Shown here piece after piece: positions 31,908 through 40,475 of a DNA stretch of 43,783 nt (position 1 is the stretch's first letter; each line of letters opens with the position of its first letter). The notes under the pieces were generated by a model. It saw only the letters and a program-made list of their open reading frames with translations. It searched no databases and had not been told where the DNA came from. The position numbers were made by a program, and so were the translations under genes. The stretch is from an uncultured Candidatus Melainabacteria bacterium (lineage in GTDB: Bacteria > Cyanobacteriota > Vampirovibrionia > Gastranaerophilales > Gastranaerophilaceae). The stretch lies in contig CATLEG010000006.1 in assembly GCA_949915775.1 (NCBI GenBank), forward strand, positions 1 through 43,783, in the 5' to 3' direction.

Positions 31908-33514
31908 TGAATGCGCAACAATTAAAAAATTCAATATTACAATTGGCTGTGCAAGGTAAACTTGTGCCACAAGACCCAAATGACGAACCTGCAAGTGCTT
32001 TAATTGAAAGAATTAGAGCAGAAAAAGAAAAATTAATTAAAGAAAAGAAAATTAAACCGGATAAAAACCCGTCATATATTTTTCGAGGTCCCGATAATTT
32101 GCCTTATGAGAAAATAGGTAAAAACAAACCTGTTTGCATAGCTGATGTTGTCCCCTTTGATATACCTGATTCGTGGCAATGGGTAAGATTAAATGAAGCT
32201 GTTTTATATACAACTGATTATGTTGCAAATGGAAGTTTCGCAACACTGAGAGAAAATGTAAAAAATTATAAAACTGAAAACTATGCTTTATTAGTTAAAA
32301 CGCAGGATTTTTCAAACAATTTTACAAGAAATCTTACATATATAGATAAACAGGGGTATGAATTTCTAGCAAAATCAAAATTGTATGGTGGGGAATTAAT
32401 GCTGAGTAATATTGGAGCATCAATAGGTAAGGCTTTTATTATTCCAAAATTAGATAAGCCTATGAGTTTGGCTCCAAATTCAATTATAGTAAAATGTATT
32501 AATGATACAATGACTCAATTTGTCAAATATTTAATTTTGTCGCCTTTTGGGCAAGATATATTAAAAAATTTTACTGCTGGAACTGCTATGCCCAAATTTA
32601 GCAAGACTCAGCTTAGAGGAACATTACTCCCACTCCCTCCATTACAAGAGCAACAACGCATAGTCGATAAACTAAAAGAACTAGAATCATATATCAATGA
32701 TTACGATAAAGCCTATGAAAAAATAGAAAAATTAAATACTGATTTCCCAGATTTGTTAAAGAAATCAATATTACAAGAAGCCGTACAAGGTAAACTTGTT
32801 CCACAAGACAGCAATGATGAACCTCCAAGTGTACTTATTGAACAAATTAGGAAAGAAAAAGAGCAACTTATTAAAGAGAAAAAGATAAAAAAAGATAAGA
32901 ATGAATCATATATATTTAGACGGGATAATTCTCATTATGAGAAGGTAGGCACAGAAGAACGCTGTATAGATGATGAAATCCCATTCGACATCCCGGATTC
33001 TTGGGTGTGGACAAGGTTAGGGAGTATTACCGATATATTACGAGGAAAAGGGCCCAAATATGCAGAAAACACAGAATTCAAGATTTTAAATCAAAAATGC
33101 GTGAGATGGGGAGATGTTGATACTTCATTTTGCAAAACCGTTGATAAAAATTGGTTTGAATCTATTCCAACGGAAACTTTAACAACATTGCAAGATATTT
33201 TAATAAATTCTACGGGAGAAGGGACGATTGGTAGAAGTAGTATTGTGACAAGTGATGCAACAAATCTTCCATACGATTCACATGTGTTATTGATACGACC
33301 ATATAAGTGCATAAATAAATACATAGAAATCTTTATCAATGGAGTTGAAGGACAAGCACAAATTAATCGTTCAAAAGGTGCAAAGACAACGAAGCAAACT
33401 GAATTAGGAGTTGATAAAACAAAAAATCTACTCGTTCCTTTACCTCCTCTTAAGGAACAACAAAGAATTGTAGATAAAGTTAACCAGTTAACTCCGCAAA
33501 TTTTAAAGCTTTAA
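31907..33514 (+). CDS. hsdS: Type I specificity subunit S
   Basis: 535 residues in two tandem halves. Each has a conserved region (LKNSILQLAVQGKLVPQD and LKKSILQEAVQGKLVPQD), a PFDIPDSWxW lead-in, a variable target-recognition domain, and an LPPLxEQQRIVDK coiled-coil spacer. Each target domain reads half of a bipartite DNA site. The tyrosine recombinase immediately downstream and the oppositely oriented partial hsdS suggest that one target domain can be exchanged by inversion. Confidence 0.94.
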   Translation: MNAQQLKNSILQLAVQGKLVPQDPNDEPASALIERIRAEKEKLIKEKKIKPDKNPSYIFRGPDNLPYEKIGKNKPVCIADVVPFDIPDSWQWVRLNEAVLYTTDYVANGSFATLRENVKNYKTENYALLVKTQDFSNNFTRNLTYIDKQGYEFLAKSKLYGGELMLSNIGASIGKAFIIPKLDKPMSLAPNSIIVKCINDTMTQFVKYLILSPFGQDILKNFTAGTAMPKFSKTQLRGTLLPLPPLQEQQRIVDKLKELESYINDYDKAYEKIEKLNTDFPDLLKKSILQEAVQGKLVPQDSNDEPPSVLIEQIRKEKEQLIKEKKIKKDKNESYIFRRDNSHYEKVGTEERCIDDEIPFDIPDSWVWTRLGSITDILRGKGPKYAENTEFKILNQKCVRWGDVDTSFCKTVDKNWFESIPTETLTTLQDILINSTGEGTIGRSSIVTSDATNLPYDSHVLLIRPYKCINKYIEIFINGVEGQAQINRSKGAKTTKQTELGVDKTKNLLVPLPPLKEQQRIVDKVNQLTPQILKL

Positions 33515-33553
33515 GCATATTTTCTATAATCGTGGTGAAAGGAGGCTTTTGCC

Positions 33554-34360
33554 ATGACTATTAAAGATTTTGAAAAGTATCTTCAGAGTACTAATTTATC
33601 TAAAAACACAATCGCATCTTATGTATTTGCCATTAAGCAGTTTAAAAATCAATATGATGCTGTATCCAAGAAAAACCTTAGGGCTTATAAGGTTTGGCTG
33701 ATTGAAAATTTTAAGCCCAAAACAGTAAACTTAAGATTAAGAGCTATAAATTGCTATCTTGAGTTTATCGAAAAATCAGCATGGAAAGTTCCATTTGTAA
33801 GAGTGCAACAAAAAGCATTTTTAGAAAATGTTATAAGCGAAGCGGATTACAAATATTTTAAGAGTTCTCTAAAAGAAGACAATGAACAGTTTTGGTATTT
33901 TGTTATCAGATTTTTAGCAGCAACAGGTGCAAGAGTTAGTGAACTTATACAAATAAAAGTAGAGCACGTTAAAATGGGACATATTGATTTGTATTCAAAG
34001 GGCGGAAAACTCAGGAGAATTTACATACCTGAAAAACTACAAGAAGAAGCACTGACGTGGTTTAAAAGTAAAAACCAAGATTCAGGTTTTATTTTTTTGA
34101 ATAAATATGGTAAAAGAATAACTACTCGAGGAATATCCGGACAACTTAAAAAACTTGGTGCCAAATACGGTATAAATCCTGTCGTAATTTATCCGCATTC
34201 CTTTCGTCACCGATTCGCAAAAAGTTTTCTGGAACGTTGTAATGATATTGCCTTTCTAGCTGATTTAATGGGGCATGAAAGTATTGAAACAACAAGAATT
34301 TATCTAAGAAAAACAAGCACAGAACAACGAGCTATTGTTGATAGTATTGTTGATTGGTAA
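33554..34360 (+). CDS. Tyrosine recombinase (probable hsdS invertase)
   Basis: 268 residues, XerC/D-like: an N-terminal core-binding domain (LSKNTIASYVFAIKQF), Arg in ATGARVSELI, H-x-x-R in HSFRHRF, and GHESIETTRIYLRK with the Tyr nucleophile. A strong Shine-Dalgarno (AAAGGAGG) precedes the ATG. Its placement between a full hsdS and a reversed partial hsdS follows the arrangement known from phase-variable type I systems (e.g. in pneumococcus and Bacteroides). Confidence 0.9.
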   Translation: MTIKDFEKYLQSTNLSKNTIASYVFAIKQFKNQYDAVSKKNLRAYKVWLIENFKPKTVNLRLRAINCYLEFIEKSAWKVPFVRVQQKAFLENVISEADYKYFKSSLKEDNEQFWYFVIRFLAATGARVSELIQIKVEHVKMGHIDLYSKGGKLRRIYIPEKLQEEALTWFKSKNQDSGFIFLNKYGKRITTRGISGQLKKLGAKYGINPVVIYPHSFRHRFAKSFLERCNDIAFLADLMGHESIETTRIYLRKTSTEQRAIVDSIVDW

Positions 34361-34363
34361 TTT

Positions 34364-34392
34364 AAAACTCCTGCTTTATGCAGGAGTTTATT
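34364..34392. terminator. Bidirectional terminator between recombinase and hsdS fragment
   Basis: AAACTCCTGC-TTTAT-GCAGGAGTTT, a perfect 10-bp stem, serving the recombinase (+) and overlapping the end of the reversed hsdS fragment (-). Confidence 0.85.
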
Positions 34393-34830
34393 TTAAAAGA
34401 TTTATTTCTGGTAATATTTGTTTTACTTTTTCAACTATTCTTTTTTGTTCGTTTAATGGAGGAAGTGCAAAATATGCATTTTTACCATCATCTGTACCAA
34501 GACGAGGCATTTTTACTCCATATGAGCATTGGTTTGCATATGTAACAAAATATGGAGACATTAGGAATAATTGCGCATATTCGGATAATATATTCCCATA
34601 AAAAGTTATTGGTAATATTTCAGAAGTACAACAACCATCTTCATTTGCTACAATTACTTTATTTAAATATGGACGAAGTTTACTATATAATACTTGTCCT
34701 TTAGAAAATTTATGCTTTGTACTTAAGCTTTTAACTTCTTTTTTCGTTTTCTTTGCTATAAGTTTACCTGTATCCTTTTCGATATCTTCAAGGTCAAGTA
34801 CCCATGATTCGCCTTGAATCTCATCGGACT
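34388..34830 (-). pseudogene. Partial hsdS in inverted orientation (silent target-recognition domain)
   Basis: About 147 residues of an HsdS second half. GESWVLDLEDIEKDTGKL opens a target domain; LRPYLNKVIVANEDGCCTSEILP, YGVKMPRLGTDDGKNA and LPPLNEQKRIVEK complete it. It is cut at its 5' side by a truncated MuB-like gene, so there is no N-terminal half or proper start. As a silent cassette it could supply an alternative recognition domain if inverted repeats with hsdS permit. I found only short, diverged similarity at LPPLxEQ-R between the two. Confidence 0.8.
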
Positions 34831-34983
34831 CTATGCAAGCCACAAGGCAGTTTGCGTTTTGCCGAGCCCAGGCTCGCCATATACAAGTCCCATTTTGGGA
34901 ATGTTTTTGGGTTTGTTGACCAGATTTTCTACAAGTCCGATAAAGTTTTTGACATTATTTGTCCTTATAAATACTTTGTTCAT
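34831..34983 (-). pseudogene. MuB-like transposition ATPase, 5' fragment
   Basis: From the ATG at 34983 (Shine-Dalgarno AAAGGA) the minus strand encodes 50 residues starting MNKVFIRTNNVKNFIGLVENL. The Walker A MGLVYGEPGLGKTQTALWLA follows and then a TAG formed at the junction with the hsdS fragment. Gene order after the MuA-type transposase and the P-loop identify it as the MuB/TnsC-type ATPase of a Mu-like transposon. All but the first 50 residues are lost. Confidence 0.75.
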
Positions 34984-35051
34984 ATTGTCCTTTCTTGGCT
35001 TGCTCGCGTTAAACGGGCACGCTTACGCTTCGGCCCTCTGCTCGCAAGCCG

Positions 35052-36317
35052 CTATTCATATAAAAGTTTGTACTCCTTTGTTTGTTTAAATTCTGCAATC
35101 CAAGGGTTGGTTGGATCGTGCTTGATTAAGTATTCATATTTTTGCGAATTATTCTTGAACAGAGTTTGAACAGTTTTTGAATGCTCTTTGAATGAGGTTT
35201 GAACGGGCGGTGAAATTTCTTCGTCCATTTTGGTTTCAAGATATTTTATTTCTTCGGTCGAAAAGTAATTTTTGACTGCGTTTACGCTTTTCTTTTTTAG
35301 CTGTTTTTGCCGAACGATTTTTTGTTTGTAGTCCTCGTAGTCTTTGACATCGCCCAATAATTTCGCCATCGGGTGGGTTTCGGTTACACGCTCAGCGGTG
35401 CATAAATACTCGCCTTTCGGGGTGAAAACTTTGATTTTGGTTAGATCAAAGAGGTTGTATTTGATTAACACTTTGCTTTTAAAACCGTAAAGCCGTTCGT
35501 CAAAATAGTTGCAACCCAAGAACCTGACTCCGTTTCGCTGAATTGTTTTAACCTCAGTCGCAAGCATCAAATTGTCAAGAGTGTCAGGGTTTATGTTTTG
35601 GCGGTTTCTGTCTTCCAAAACCTCGGCGATTGTTTTGTTTGGAGCGTTTGGGCAAGTTTGGGAGTTTTTGAAATTCAGCCACATATCAATCATTTTTATT
35701 GTTTCTTCAATAGTAGGAATGTAGTCATTGTGCCACGCAGAATGCAGTTTTTCATTTCGCATCAGGTAAGCCGGTTTGTTTGCAATATTGCTTCCGACAT
35801 AGCTTGGCATAAGCTTTTCAAAGACTTCTTGAAACTCTTTGAAAAACCGCTCGATGACTTTTGCTCTGGCATTATATGGTCGGGCAAAAACCGTTTCAAT
35901 TCCGAGTTTTGAATAAAGACCTTGAAACCCGAGTTCGTTAAAACCCTTGTCGTTGGTAAAATATTTCGCCCTGAAGGCTCTGCCGTTATCCTGATAAATG
36001 ATTTTCGGCACCATATCGAGGTTCATTATTGCGTTTCGAAGGACGGATGCGATGCACTGTGTGTTTTCTTCAAGCATAATCTCGTAACCCACAAGGGCGG
36101 TCGATTTCCAATCCAAAAAGCCAACTAAAGTCGCTCGACTTGGCTTGCCAGTGAACGGGTTTATCACCTGAAACGCCAGTTTATGCCCATCAGCTACAAG
36201 AATATCTCCGACTTCCAAAAGCGATGCGTCGCGTTTGATATAAGGCTCAACCTTGTCGGACAAGGCTTTTTCGCCGTCTCTGGCAAGCACCCATTTGTCA
36301 TGCTTACAGTAATGAAT
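35052..36317 (-). pseudogene. Mu-type DDE transposase, N-terminally truncated
   Basis: The reading frame runs from near 36317 (…HYCKHDKWVLARDGEKAL) to 35052, about 420 residues, without an N-terminal DNA-binding domain. Catalytic DDE: Asp in ILVADGH, Asp in IYQDNGRAFR, Glu in VIERFFKEFQ. A Mu-type beta-barrel follows the core. Local GC content looks higher than in neighbours, a sign of foreign origin. The 5' side is replaced by a DUF2971 remnant in the opposite direction, so the element is dead or requires a partner. MuB-like ATPase follows 68 nt downstream. Confidence 0.85.
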
Positions 36318-36545
36318 AAAAGTTCAGATTGGAGTTATGAAGAAGAATATAGACTTTTTTGTCCAGCTAATTTTAACCAAGATTATTTTATGCCAATCTT
36401 GCCATCAAGAATATTTCTTGGACTTAATATAAAAACCAAAGATCAAGATAAAATAATAAAATTTGCGAGAAAATATTGCATTGAAATTCGAAAAATGGAA
36501 ATTAATGCAAGCTCGTTTGACTTATCTCACAAGCGAGTTTATTAA
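36310..36545 (+). pseudogene. DUF2971 C-terminal fragment
   Basis: About 77 residues: SSDWSYEEEYRLFCPAN (the W-x-Y-E-x-E-Y-R block), ILPSRIFLGLN and IRKMEINASSFDLSHKRVY, matching the tail of DUF2971 proteins, which are common in defence islands. The N-terminal part is replaced by the antisense transposase, so it is a remnant. Confidence 0.65.
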
Positions 36546-36771
36546 GACTGATATTAATCTCAAAGATAATTCTCAAAATCTCATTTTATGGAATAAATGA
36601 TTTTTGCGCTTTATTGAACTGTTTTGCACTTGGGAAGAGGTTGATGTGGTGGGGAGTTTGGGCTGTTTATTGCAAAAGATTTAAAAATTTAGTGCAAATC
36701 AGTGCAAGAATAGAGACAAAAGTGCAAAAAAAGACCCGTAAATCTCAACACTAAAAAATCGCCTCAAAGGG
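36546..36771. other. Intergenic stretch with AGTGCAA repeats
   Basis: No gene seen. TTTTGCACTT, TTTAGTGCAAATCAGTGCAAG and AAAAGTGCAAAAA place the motif AGTGCAA four times (one inverted) in about 110 bp (36620-36730). Such clusters could be transposase end-binding sites of the Mu-like element. Confidence 0.45.
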
Positions 36772-36840
36772 CGATAGTTTGTAGATTGGGTTAAACCTAA
36801 CAAATTTAAAATACTCAAATTACTCACTGTAAAATGACAG
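36772..36840. repeat. Right 69-bp direct repeat, candidate attR
   Basis: 68 of 69 bases match 21496-21564. The copies diverge immediately after ACAG (TG on the left, CT here), inside the right arm of the core-like site. It lies 48 bp from the 3' end of tRNA-Met. Confidence 0.85.
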
Positions 36841-36856
36841 CTAGTTATAAAAAATA

Positions 36857-36886
36857 AAAAGGATAGGGCAAATCCTATCCTTTTTA
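36857..36886 (-). terminator. Terminator of tRNA-Met
   Basis: AAAAGGATAGG and CCTATCCTTTT form an 11-bp stem around GCAAAT with T-rich sequence on both strands, directly after the tRNA 3' end. Confidence 0.85.
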
Positions 36887-36888
36887 TT

Positions 36889-36962
36889 TAGCAAGGGAGA
36901 GACTCGAACTCTCGACCTCTCGGGTATGAGCCGAACGCTCTAGCCAGCTGAGCTACCTTGCC
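36889..36962 (-). tRNA. tRNA-Met (anticodon CAT)
   Basis: 74 nt. Acceptor GGCAAGG pairs with CCTTGCT (one G-U), D-arm GCTC/GAGC, anticodon stem TTCGG/CCGAG with loop CTCATAC, T-arm GAGAG/CTCTC with TTCGAGT. CCA is not encoded. The anticodon CAT and absence of the initiator three G-C pairs indicate elongator Met; lysidine-modified Ile2 is possible but less likely. Confidence 0.93.
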
Positions 36963-37014
36963 ACATTCGACAAGATTTATTATCTCATAAAAATTTTTAA
37001 TTTCAAGAGTTTAT

Positions 37015-38025
37015 TTAACAAATTCCTTCTCTTAATCGAACTATTGCACCGCCTAATGTCATTCCGGCACCAAAACCACATAAAATTGCTGTAGTTCCAA
37101 GTTTTACTTTGCCCTTTTCTACACTTTCTGCCAATGCTATTGGAATAGAAGCTGCCGATGTGTTGCCATAATATTTAATATTAGTTACAACTTTATCATC
37201 AGAATACCCTAATCTTTCTTGAACAGCTTGTATTATTCTAATATTTGCCTGATGAGGTATCAAATAATCAATATCATCAGCATTCATACCGGCATTTTTT
37301 ACAAGTTCTTCTACATAATGAGGAAGAACTTTTGCAACAAATGTATAAACACCTCTGCCATTCATTTTAATTTTTGCATCTCTTTTTTCGTTAGGTTCAA
37401 CAAGCGGACAGTTTTGACCGTCAAACGGAAGTTCAATTAAATGTCCAAAGTTACCATCAGCAGTAATATCAATTGCAATAATATCATCAATACCGTCATC
37501 AGATGGAGTTACAACCATTGCACCTGCGCCATCACCGAAAAGAATTGAAGTTCCTCTATCAGTCCAGTCAACAAGTCTTGAATTGTTATCTGTTGCAACT
37601 AACAGAATATTTTTATACATTCCTGATGATATATAAGCTTTTGCGATACTCATCGCATAAATAAGTCCTGAGCATGCCGCTGTAATATCAAATGCTGGAA
37701 TTTGTTTTGTAATACCTAATTTTTCATGAATATGACAAGCGATTGCAGGGTACAAATCTGGCGGAGCTGAAGATGCTGCAATAATTAAATCAATATCTTC
37801 TGCATTCATTTTAGCTTTTTCTAATGCTTTTTGAGAAGCTTCAAGACCTAAATCTATCGCATTTTGTTCTCCAGAAACAACACGTCTTTCTTTAATACCT
37901 GTTCTTGTATAAATCCATTCGTCTGATGTTTCATATAATTTTGTTAAATCATCATTTGTAACAACTGTTTCGGGTAAACTGTATCCTACACCCGCAATTT
38001 TAAGCGGGATTAATTTATTTGTCAT
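37015..38025 (-). CDS. fabH: 3-oxoacyl-ACP synthase III
   Basis: Condenses acetyl-CoA with malonyl-ACP to start fatty acid synthesis. 336 residues with catalytic Cys118 (DITAACSG), His258 (IPHQANIRI) and Asn288 (YYGNTSAAS). The C-terminal GFGAGMTLGGAIVRL is typical. Last gene of the yceD-rpmF-plsX-fabH operon, 3 nt after plsX. Confidence 0.97.
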   Translation of the reverse strand: MTNKLIPLKIAGVGYSLPETVVTNDDLTKLYETSDEWIYTRTGIKERRVVSGEQNAIDLGLEASQKALEKAKMNAEDIDLIIAASSAPPDLYPAIACHIHEKLGITKQIPAFDITAACSGLIYAMSIAKAYISSGMYKNILLVATDNNSRLVDWTDRGTSILFGDGAGAMVVTPSDDGIDDIIAIDITADGNFGHLIELPFDGQNCPLVEPNEKRDAKIKMNGRGVYTFVAKVLPHYVEELVKNAGMNADDIDYLIPHQANIRIIQAVQERLGYSDDKVVTNIKYYGNTSAASIPIALAESVEKGKVKLGTTAILCGFGAGMTLGGAIVRLREGIC

Positions 38026-38028
38026 TAT

Positions 38029-39087
38029 TTATTCCTCATAAAATTTAGCAATTTTTTCGTTAACACCTGTTTCAACAGCGTGTTTTGCAACTCTTACAGC
38101 ATTTTTAATTGCATAAGCTTTACTTCTGCCATGAGAGATTACTGTAATTCCTTTTACACCTAAAAGTAATGCACCGCCAAATTCTTCATAATTAATTTTT
38201 GTGTAAATTCTTCTCATAAATGGTTTTGCAAGAAGTCCGATAATTTTACCGGCTAAATCTGCTTTAAATTCTTGTTTTAACATTCTAAACAACATTGAAG
38301 AAGTACCTTCTGTTACTTTTAATGCGACATTTCCTACAAAACCGTCACATACAACAACATCACATACACTTAAGAAAATTTCCTTACCTTCAATGTTACC
38401 AACAAAGTTAATTTTTTCTTGATGTTCTTCTAATATTTTGTATGTAGCTTGAGCAAGTTCGTTACCTTTACCTGCTTCTTCGCCAATATTCAAAACACCT
38501 ACACGAGGATGTTCAATACCGAGAACATTTTTAGAGAAAGTTGCACCCATAATAGCAAATTGATAAAGCATTTCAGGAGTACAATTACTATTTGCACCAC
38601 CATCAATAACAACAATTGGTTTTTTTATTGTTGGTAAAGTAACAGCGATTGCCGGTCTGTCAATACCAGGAATTCTGCCTAAACCGAATAAACTTGATGC
38701 CATAGCTGCGCCTGTAGAACCTGCTGCAACAACTGCATCTGAACTGCCTTGAGCAACAGCATCAACAGCTAGAACTATTGAGGATTTTTTCTTTTTACGA
38801 ATAGCTTGTCCTGGAGCTTCACCCATTTCTATAACTTCGGAAGCATGAGTAATTTTGATATCAAGTTTTGATGTATCAATTTTTATACGGCTTTTTGCGG
38901 CTCCACCCTTGCCAAAATCAGTCATAAATCCTTCATGAGTAATTTTATCAAGTTCTTGTTCAATTCTATCTTGTTTACCAACAAGTTCAATTGCTACACC
39001 ATATTCTTTTGCAGCCCAAACAGCACCGGCAACTATTTCGTGCGGCGCATGGTCACCACCCATTGCATCTATAGCTATTCTTGTCAT
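38029..39087 (-). CDS. plsX: Phosphate acyltransferase
   Basis: Converts acyl-ACP to acyl-phosphate, the first step of phospholipid synthesis in PlsXYC bacteria. 352 residues opening with IAIDAMGGDHAP, with VDGGANSNC and GFVGNVALKVTEG. Typical neighbour of fabH and rpmF. Confidence 0.96.
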   Translation of the reverse strand: MTRIAIDAMGGDHAPHEIVAGAVWAAKEYGVAIELVGKQDRIEQELDKITHEGFMTDFGKGGAAKSRIKIDTSKLDIKITHASEVIEMGEAPGQAIRKKKKSSIVLAVDAVAQGSSDAVVAAGSTGAAMASSLFGLGRIPGIDRPAIAVTLPTIKKPIVVIDGGANSNCTPEMLYQFAIMGATFSKNVLGIEHPRVGVLNIGEEAGKGNELAQATYKILEEHQEKINFVGNIEGKEIFLSVCDVVVCDGFVGNVALKVTEGTSSMLFRMLKQEFKADLAGKIIGLLAKPFMRRIYTKINYEEFGGALLLGVKGITVISHGRSKAYAIKNAVRVAKHAVETGVNEKIAKFYEE

Positions 39088-39099
39088 TTTATCCCTCTC

Positions 39100-39227
39100 C
39101 GTATATTAAGTCGTTAAGTCATTAAGACGATAAGACGTTAGGTTCTTTTCACAAAATAAGTTAGCAAAAATTTCACCAAAACTATATGTAAAAGACTTTT
39201 CGTCTTAACGTCTATTGACTTAGCGTC
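39100..39227. repeat. TTAAGACGATAAG repeat between rpmF and plsX
   Basis: AAGTCGTTAAGTCATTAAGACGATAAGACG on one side and CGTCTTAACGTCTATTGACTTAGCGTCTTA on the other form inverted arms. The left arm matches the block shared by the two prepilin leaders (12781-12835 and 4460-4505). Confidence 0.65.
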
Positions 39228-39542
39228 TTATTCTTCAGTTTTTTCTTCTTCAACAACAGTTTCAGTTGTTTCTTCAGCTTTTACTTCTTCTACAACAGTT
39301 TCTTCAACTTTTTTTGCAGATTTTTTAGTTGTTTTTTTTTCTTCTTTAGCTGGAACTTCTTCAACTCTGTCTTTCAAGCTAACAGGTTGTCCTTTATAAG
39401 TTCCGCAAGCTGTACATACTGTATGTGCTAATACTGTTTCACCGCAATTTGGACATTTTGTTGTTTCTGGTTTTGTAGCTTTCCAGTTACTTCTTCTGTG
39501 TCCTTGAGCGGAATGTCCTGTTCTTTTCTTAGGTACTGCCAT
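39228..39542 (-). CDS. rpmF: Ribosomal protein bL32 with acidic/Lys extension
   Basis: Residues 1-55 are standard L32: MAVPKKRTGHSAQGHRR, with zinc ribbon Cys30/33 and Cys43/46. The usual protein ends near residue 57-60. This one continues for about 45 residues of alternating Glu/Thr/Lys/Val (EEKKTTKKSAKKVEE, then TVVEEEKTEE), low-complexity and probably disordered. Part of the yceD-rpmF-plsX-fabH operon. Confidence 0.95.
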   Translation of the reverse strand: MAVPKKRTGHSAQGHRRSNWKATKPETTKCPNCGETVLAHTVCTACGTYKGQPVSLKDRVEEVPAKEEKKTTKKSAKKVEETVVEEVKAEETTETVVEEEKTEE

Positions 39543-39576
39543 TTTTCTTTTTCCTTTATGTTTTATGTTACTAATT

Positions 39577-39640
39577 ATATTTCTTCCTTCTCCCCAATGT
39601 GGGAGAAGGTGTCACAAAGTGACGGATGAGGGGTGTTAAC
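39577..39640. repeat. CCTTCTCCC...GGGAGAAGG repeat between yceD and rpmF
   Basis: CCTTCTCCCCAATGTGGGAGAAGG is a hairpin and GTCACAAAGTGAC a second one, followed by GGATGAGGGGTG. It belongs to the CCCTCACC family inserted in alaS and the U32 gene, but here it is intergenic. Confidence 0.75.
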
Positions 39641-40124
39641 CCTTTTTTATTTGGATATTTTTAAAAACATCCAATCTCGGATCTGATAAATTTTCTTCTT
39701 TCAAAAATTTATCTCCATTACAATTTATACCACAAACTTTCTTATTTGGTAAATTTAATATTACAGATTGATACAATAAGTCATAAATATCGATTTCATC
39801 TGCACCTTCTAAATCGGTTACAAACTGTCCGTCTTTAAGCTCAGTTTCCTGTCCGTAATCCTCTAATAGAGCGTTTTTAGCATACATTTCGTCAATATCA
39901 AAATCTAAATTGTAATCAAATTCTTTCAAACACAAATCGCATTCAAGCTTAACAGTCCCCTTAACATTTCCTTTAACTTCAATAAATTCACCAAGAGACA
40001 AAACTGTTAAATCAGAGATAATAGGAGTAACACAATCTAATCCCTCAATTTTTTCATTAAAATGAATTTCGAGAGATTTTGAAGATGTATTTTCCAATTC
40101 TTCAATAGAAATTTTGTGTTCCAT
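39636..40124 (-). CDS. DUF177/YceD-family rRNA accumulation protein
   Basis: 162 residues. The centre has the family signature LECDLCLKEFDYNLD (CxxC) and, near the C-terminus, INLPNKKVCGINCNG (second Cys pair). YceD proteins affect 23S rRNA accumulation and are found upstream of rpmF across bacteria, as here. Confidence 0.9.
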   Translation of the reverse strand: MEHKISIEELENTSSKSLEIHFNEKIEGLDCVTPIISDLTVLSLGEFIEVKGNVKGTVKLECDLCLKEFDYNLDFDIDEMYAKNALLEDYGQETELKDGQFVTDLEGADEIDIYDLLYQSVILNLPNKKVCGINCNGDKFLKEENLSDPRLDVFKNIQIKKG

Positions 40125-40125
40125 T

Positions 40126-40377
40126 TTATCCTACAAATTGTTCTTCCTGAATTGCAACTGATGCTATCTGGTTTGATATAAAACAAACTTTTTTCAAAGG
40201 TCCAGATGTTTCTTTTTCAACAAGAACTGCTGTTGCAGATTTAATTGTTTGTTTTAGTTCTGCATAAAGTTCTTCCGGGTTTTCAACATACAACACTAAA
40301 GGGGCTGTAGAACCTTTTAAAAAAACTAAAACAGAAGTTCTTTTTTTAATATTTTGCGCATTAAATTGTTGTGCCAT
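40126..40377 (-). CDS. Small hypothetical protein heading the yceD operon
   Basis: 83 residues from the second of two ATGs (AAAGGAG lies 6 nt before it). Sequence MAQQFNAQNIKKRTSVLVFLKGSTAPLVLYVENPEELYAELKQ suggests a small alpha/beta domain. It lies 1 nt from yceD and directly behind a consensus promoter, so it is expressed with ribosomal and lipid genes. No family recognised. Confidence 0.8.
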   Translation of the reverse strand: MAQQFNAQNIKKRTSVLVFLKGSTAPLVLYVENPEELYAELKQTIKSATAVLVEKETSGPLKKVCFISNQIASVAIQEEQFVG

Positions 40378-40398
40378 CATACTCTCCTTTGCTAAATA

Positions 40399-40427
40399 AT
40401 TATAGATAAAGTATAGAAAGTTGTCAA
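40399..40427 (-). promoter_or_regulatory. Consensus sigma70 promoter of the yceD-fabH operon
   Basis: TTGACA (40427-40422), exactly 17 bp, TATAAT (40404-40399) on the minus strand; both boxes are perfect consensus. Confidence 0.85.
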
Positions 40428-40475
40428 TGGAATAAGTTATATGTATAGTTTTGATATTTGTAATATAATATCAAT

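Noticed and set aside
31907-34830. A demonstrated inversion site between hsdS and the reversed fragment
   Set aside because: Only short diverged similarity (CTCCATTA near LPPLxEQ) is visible, not a clear inverted repeat.
35598-36290. Plus-strand open frames across the transposase, including the first 40 codons of the 36183 frame
   Set aside because: Antisense to the DDE transposase; only the part after ~36310 has DUF2971-like sequence.
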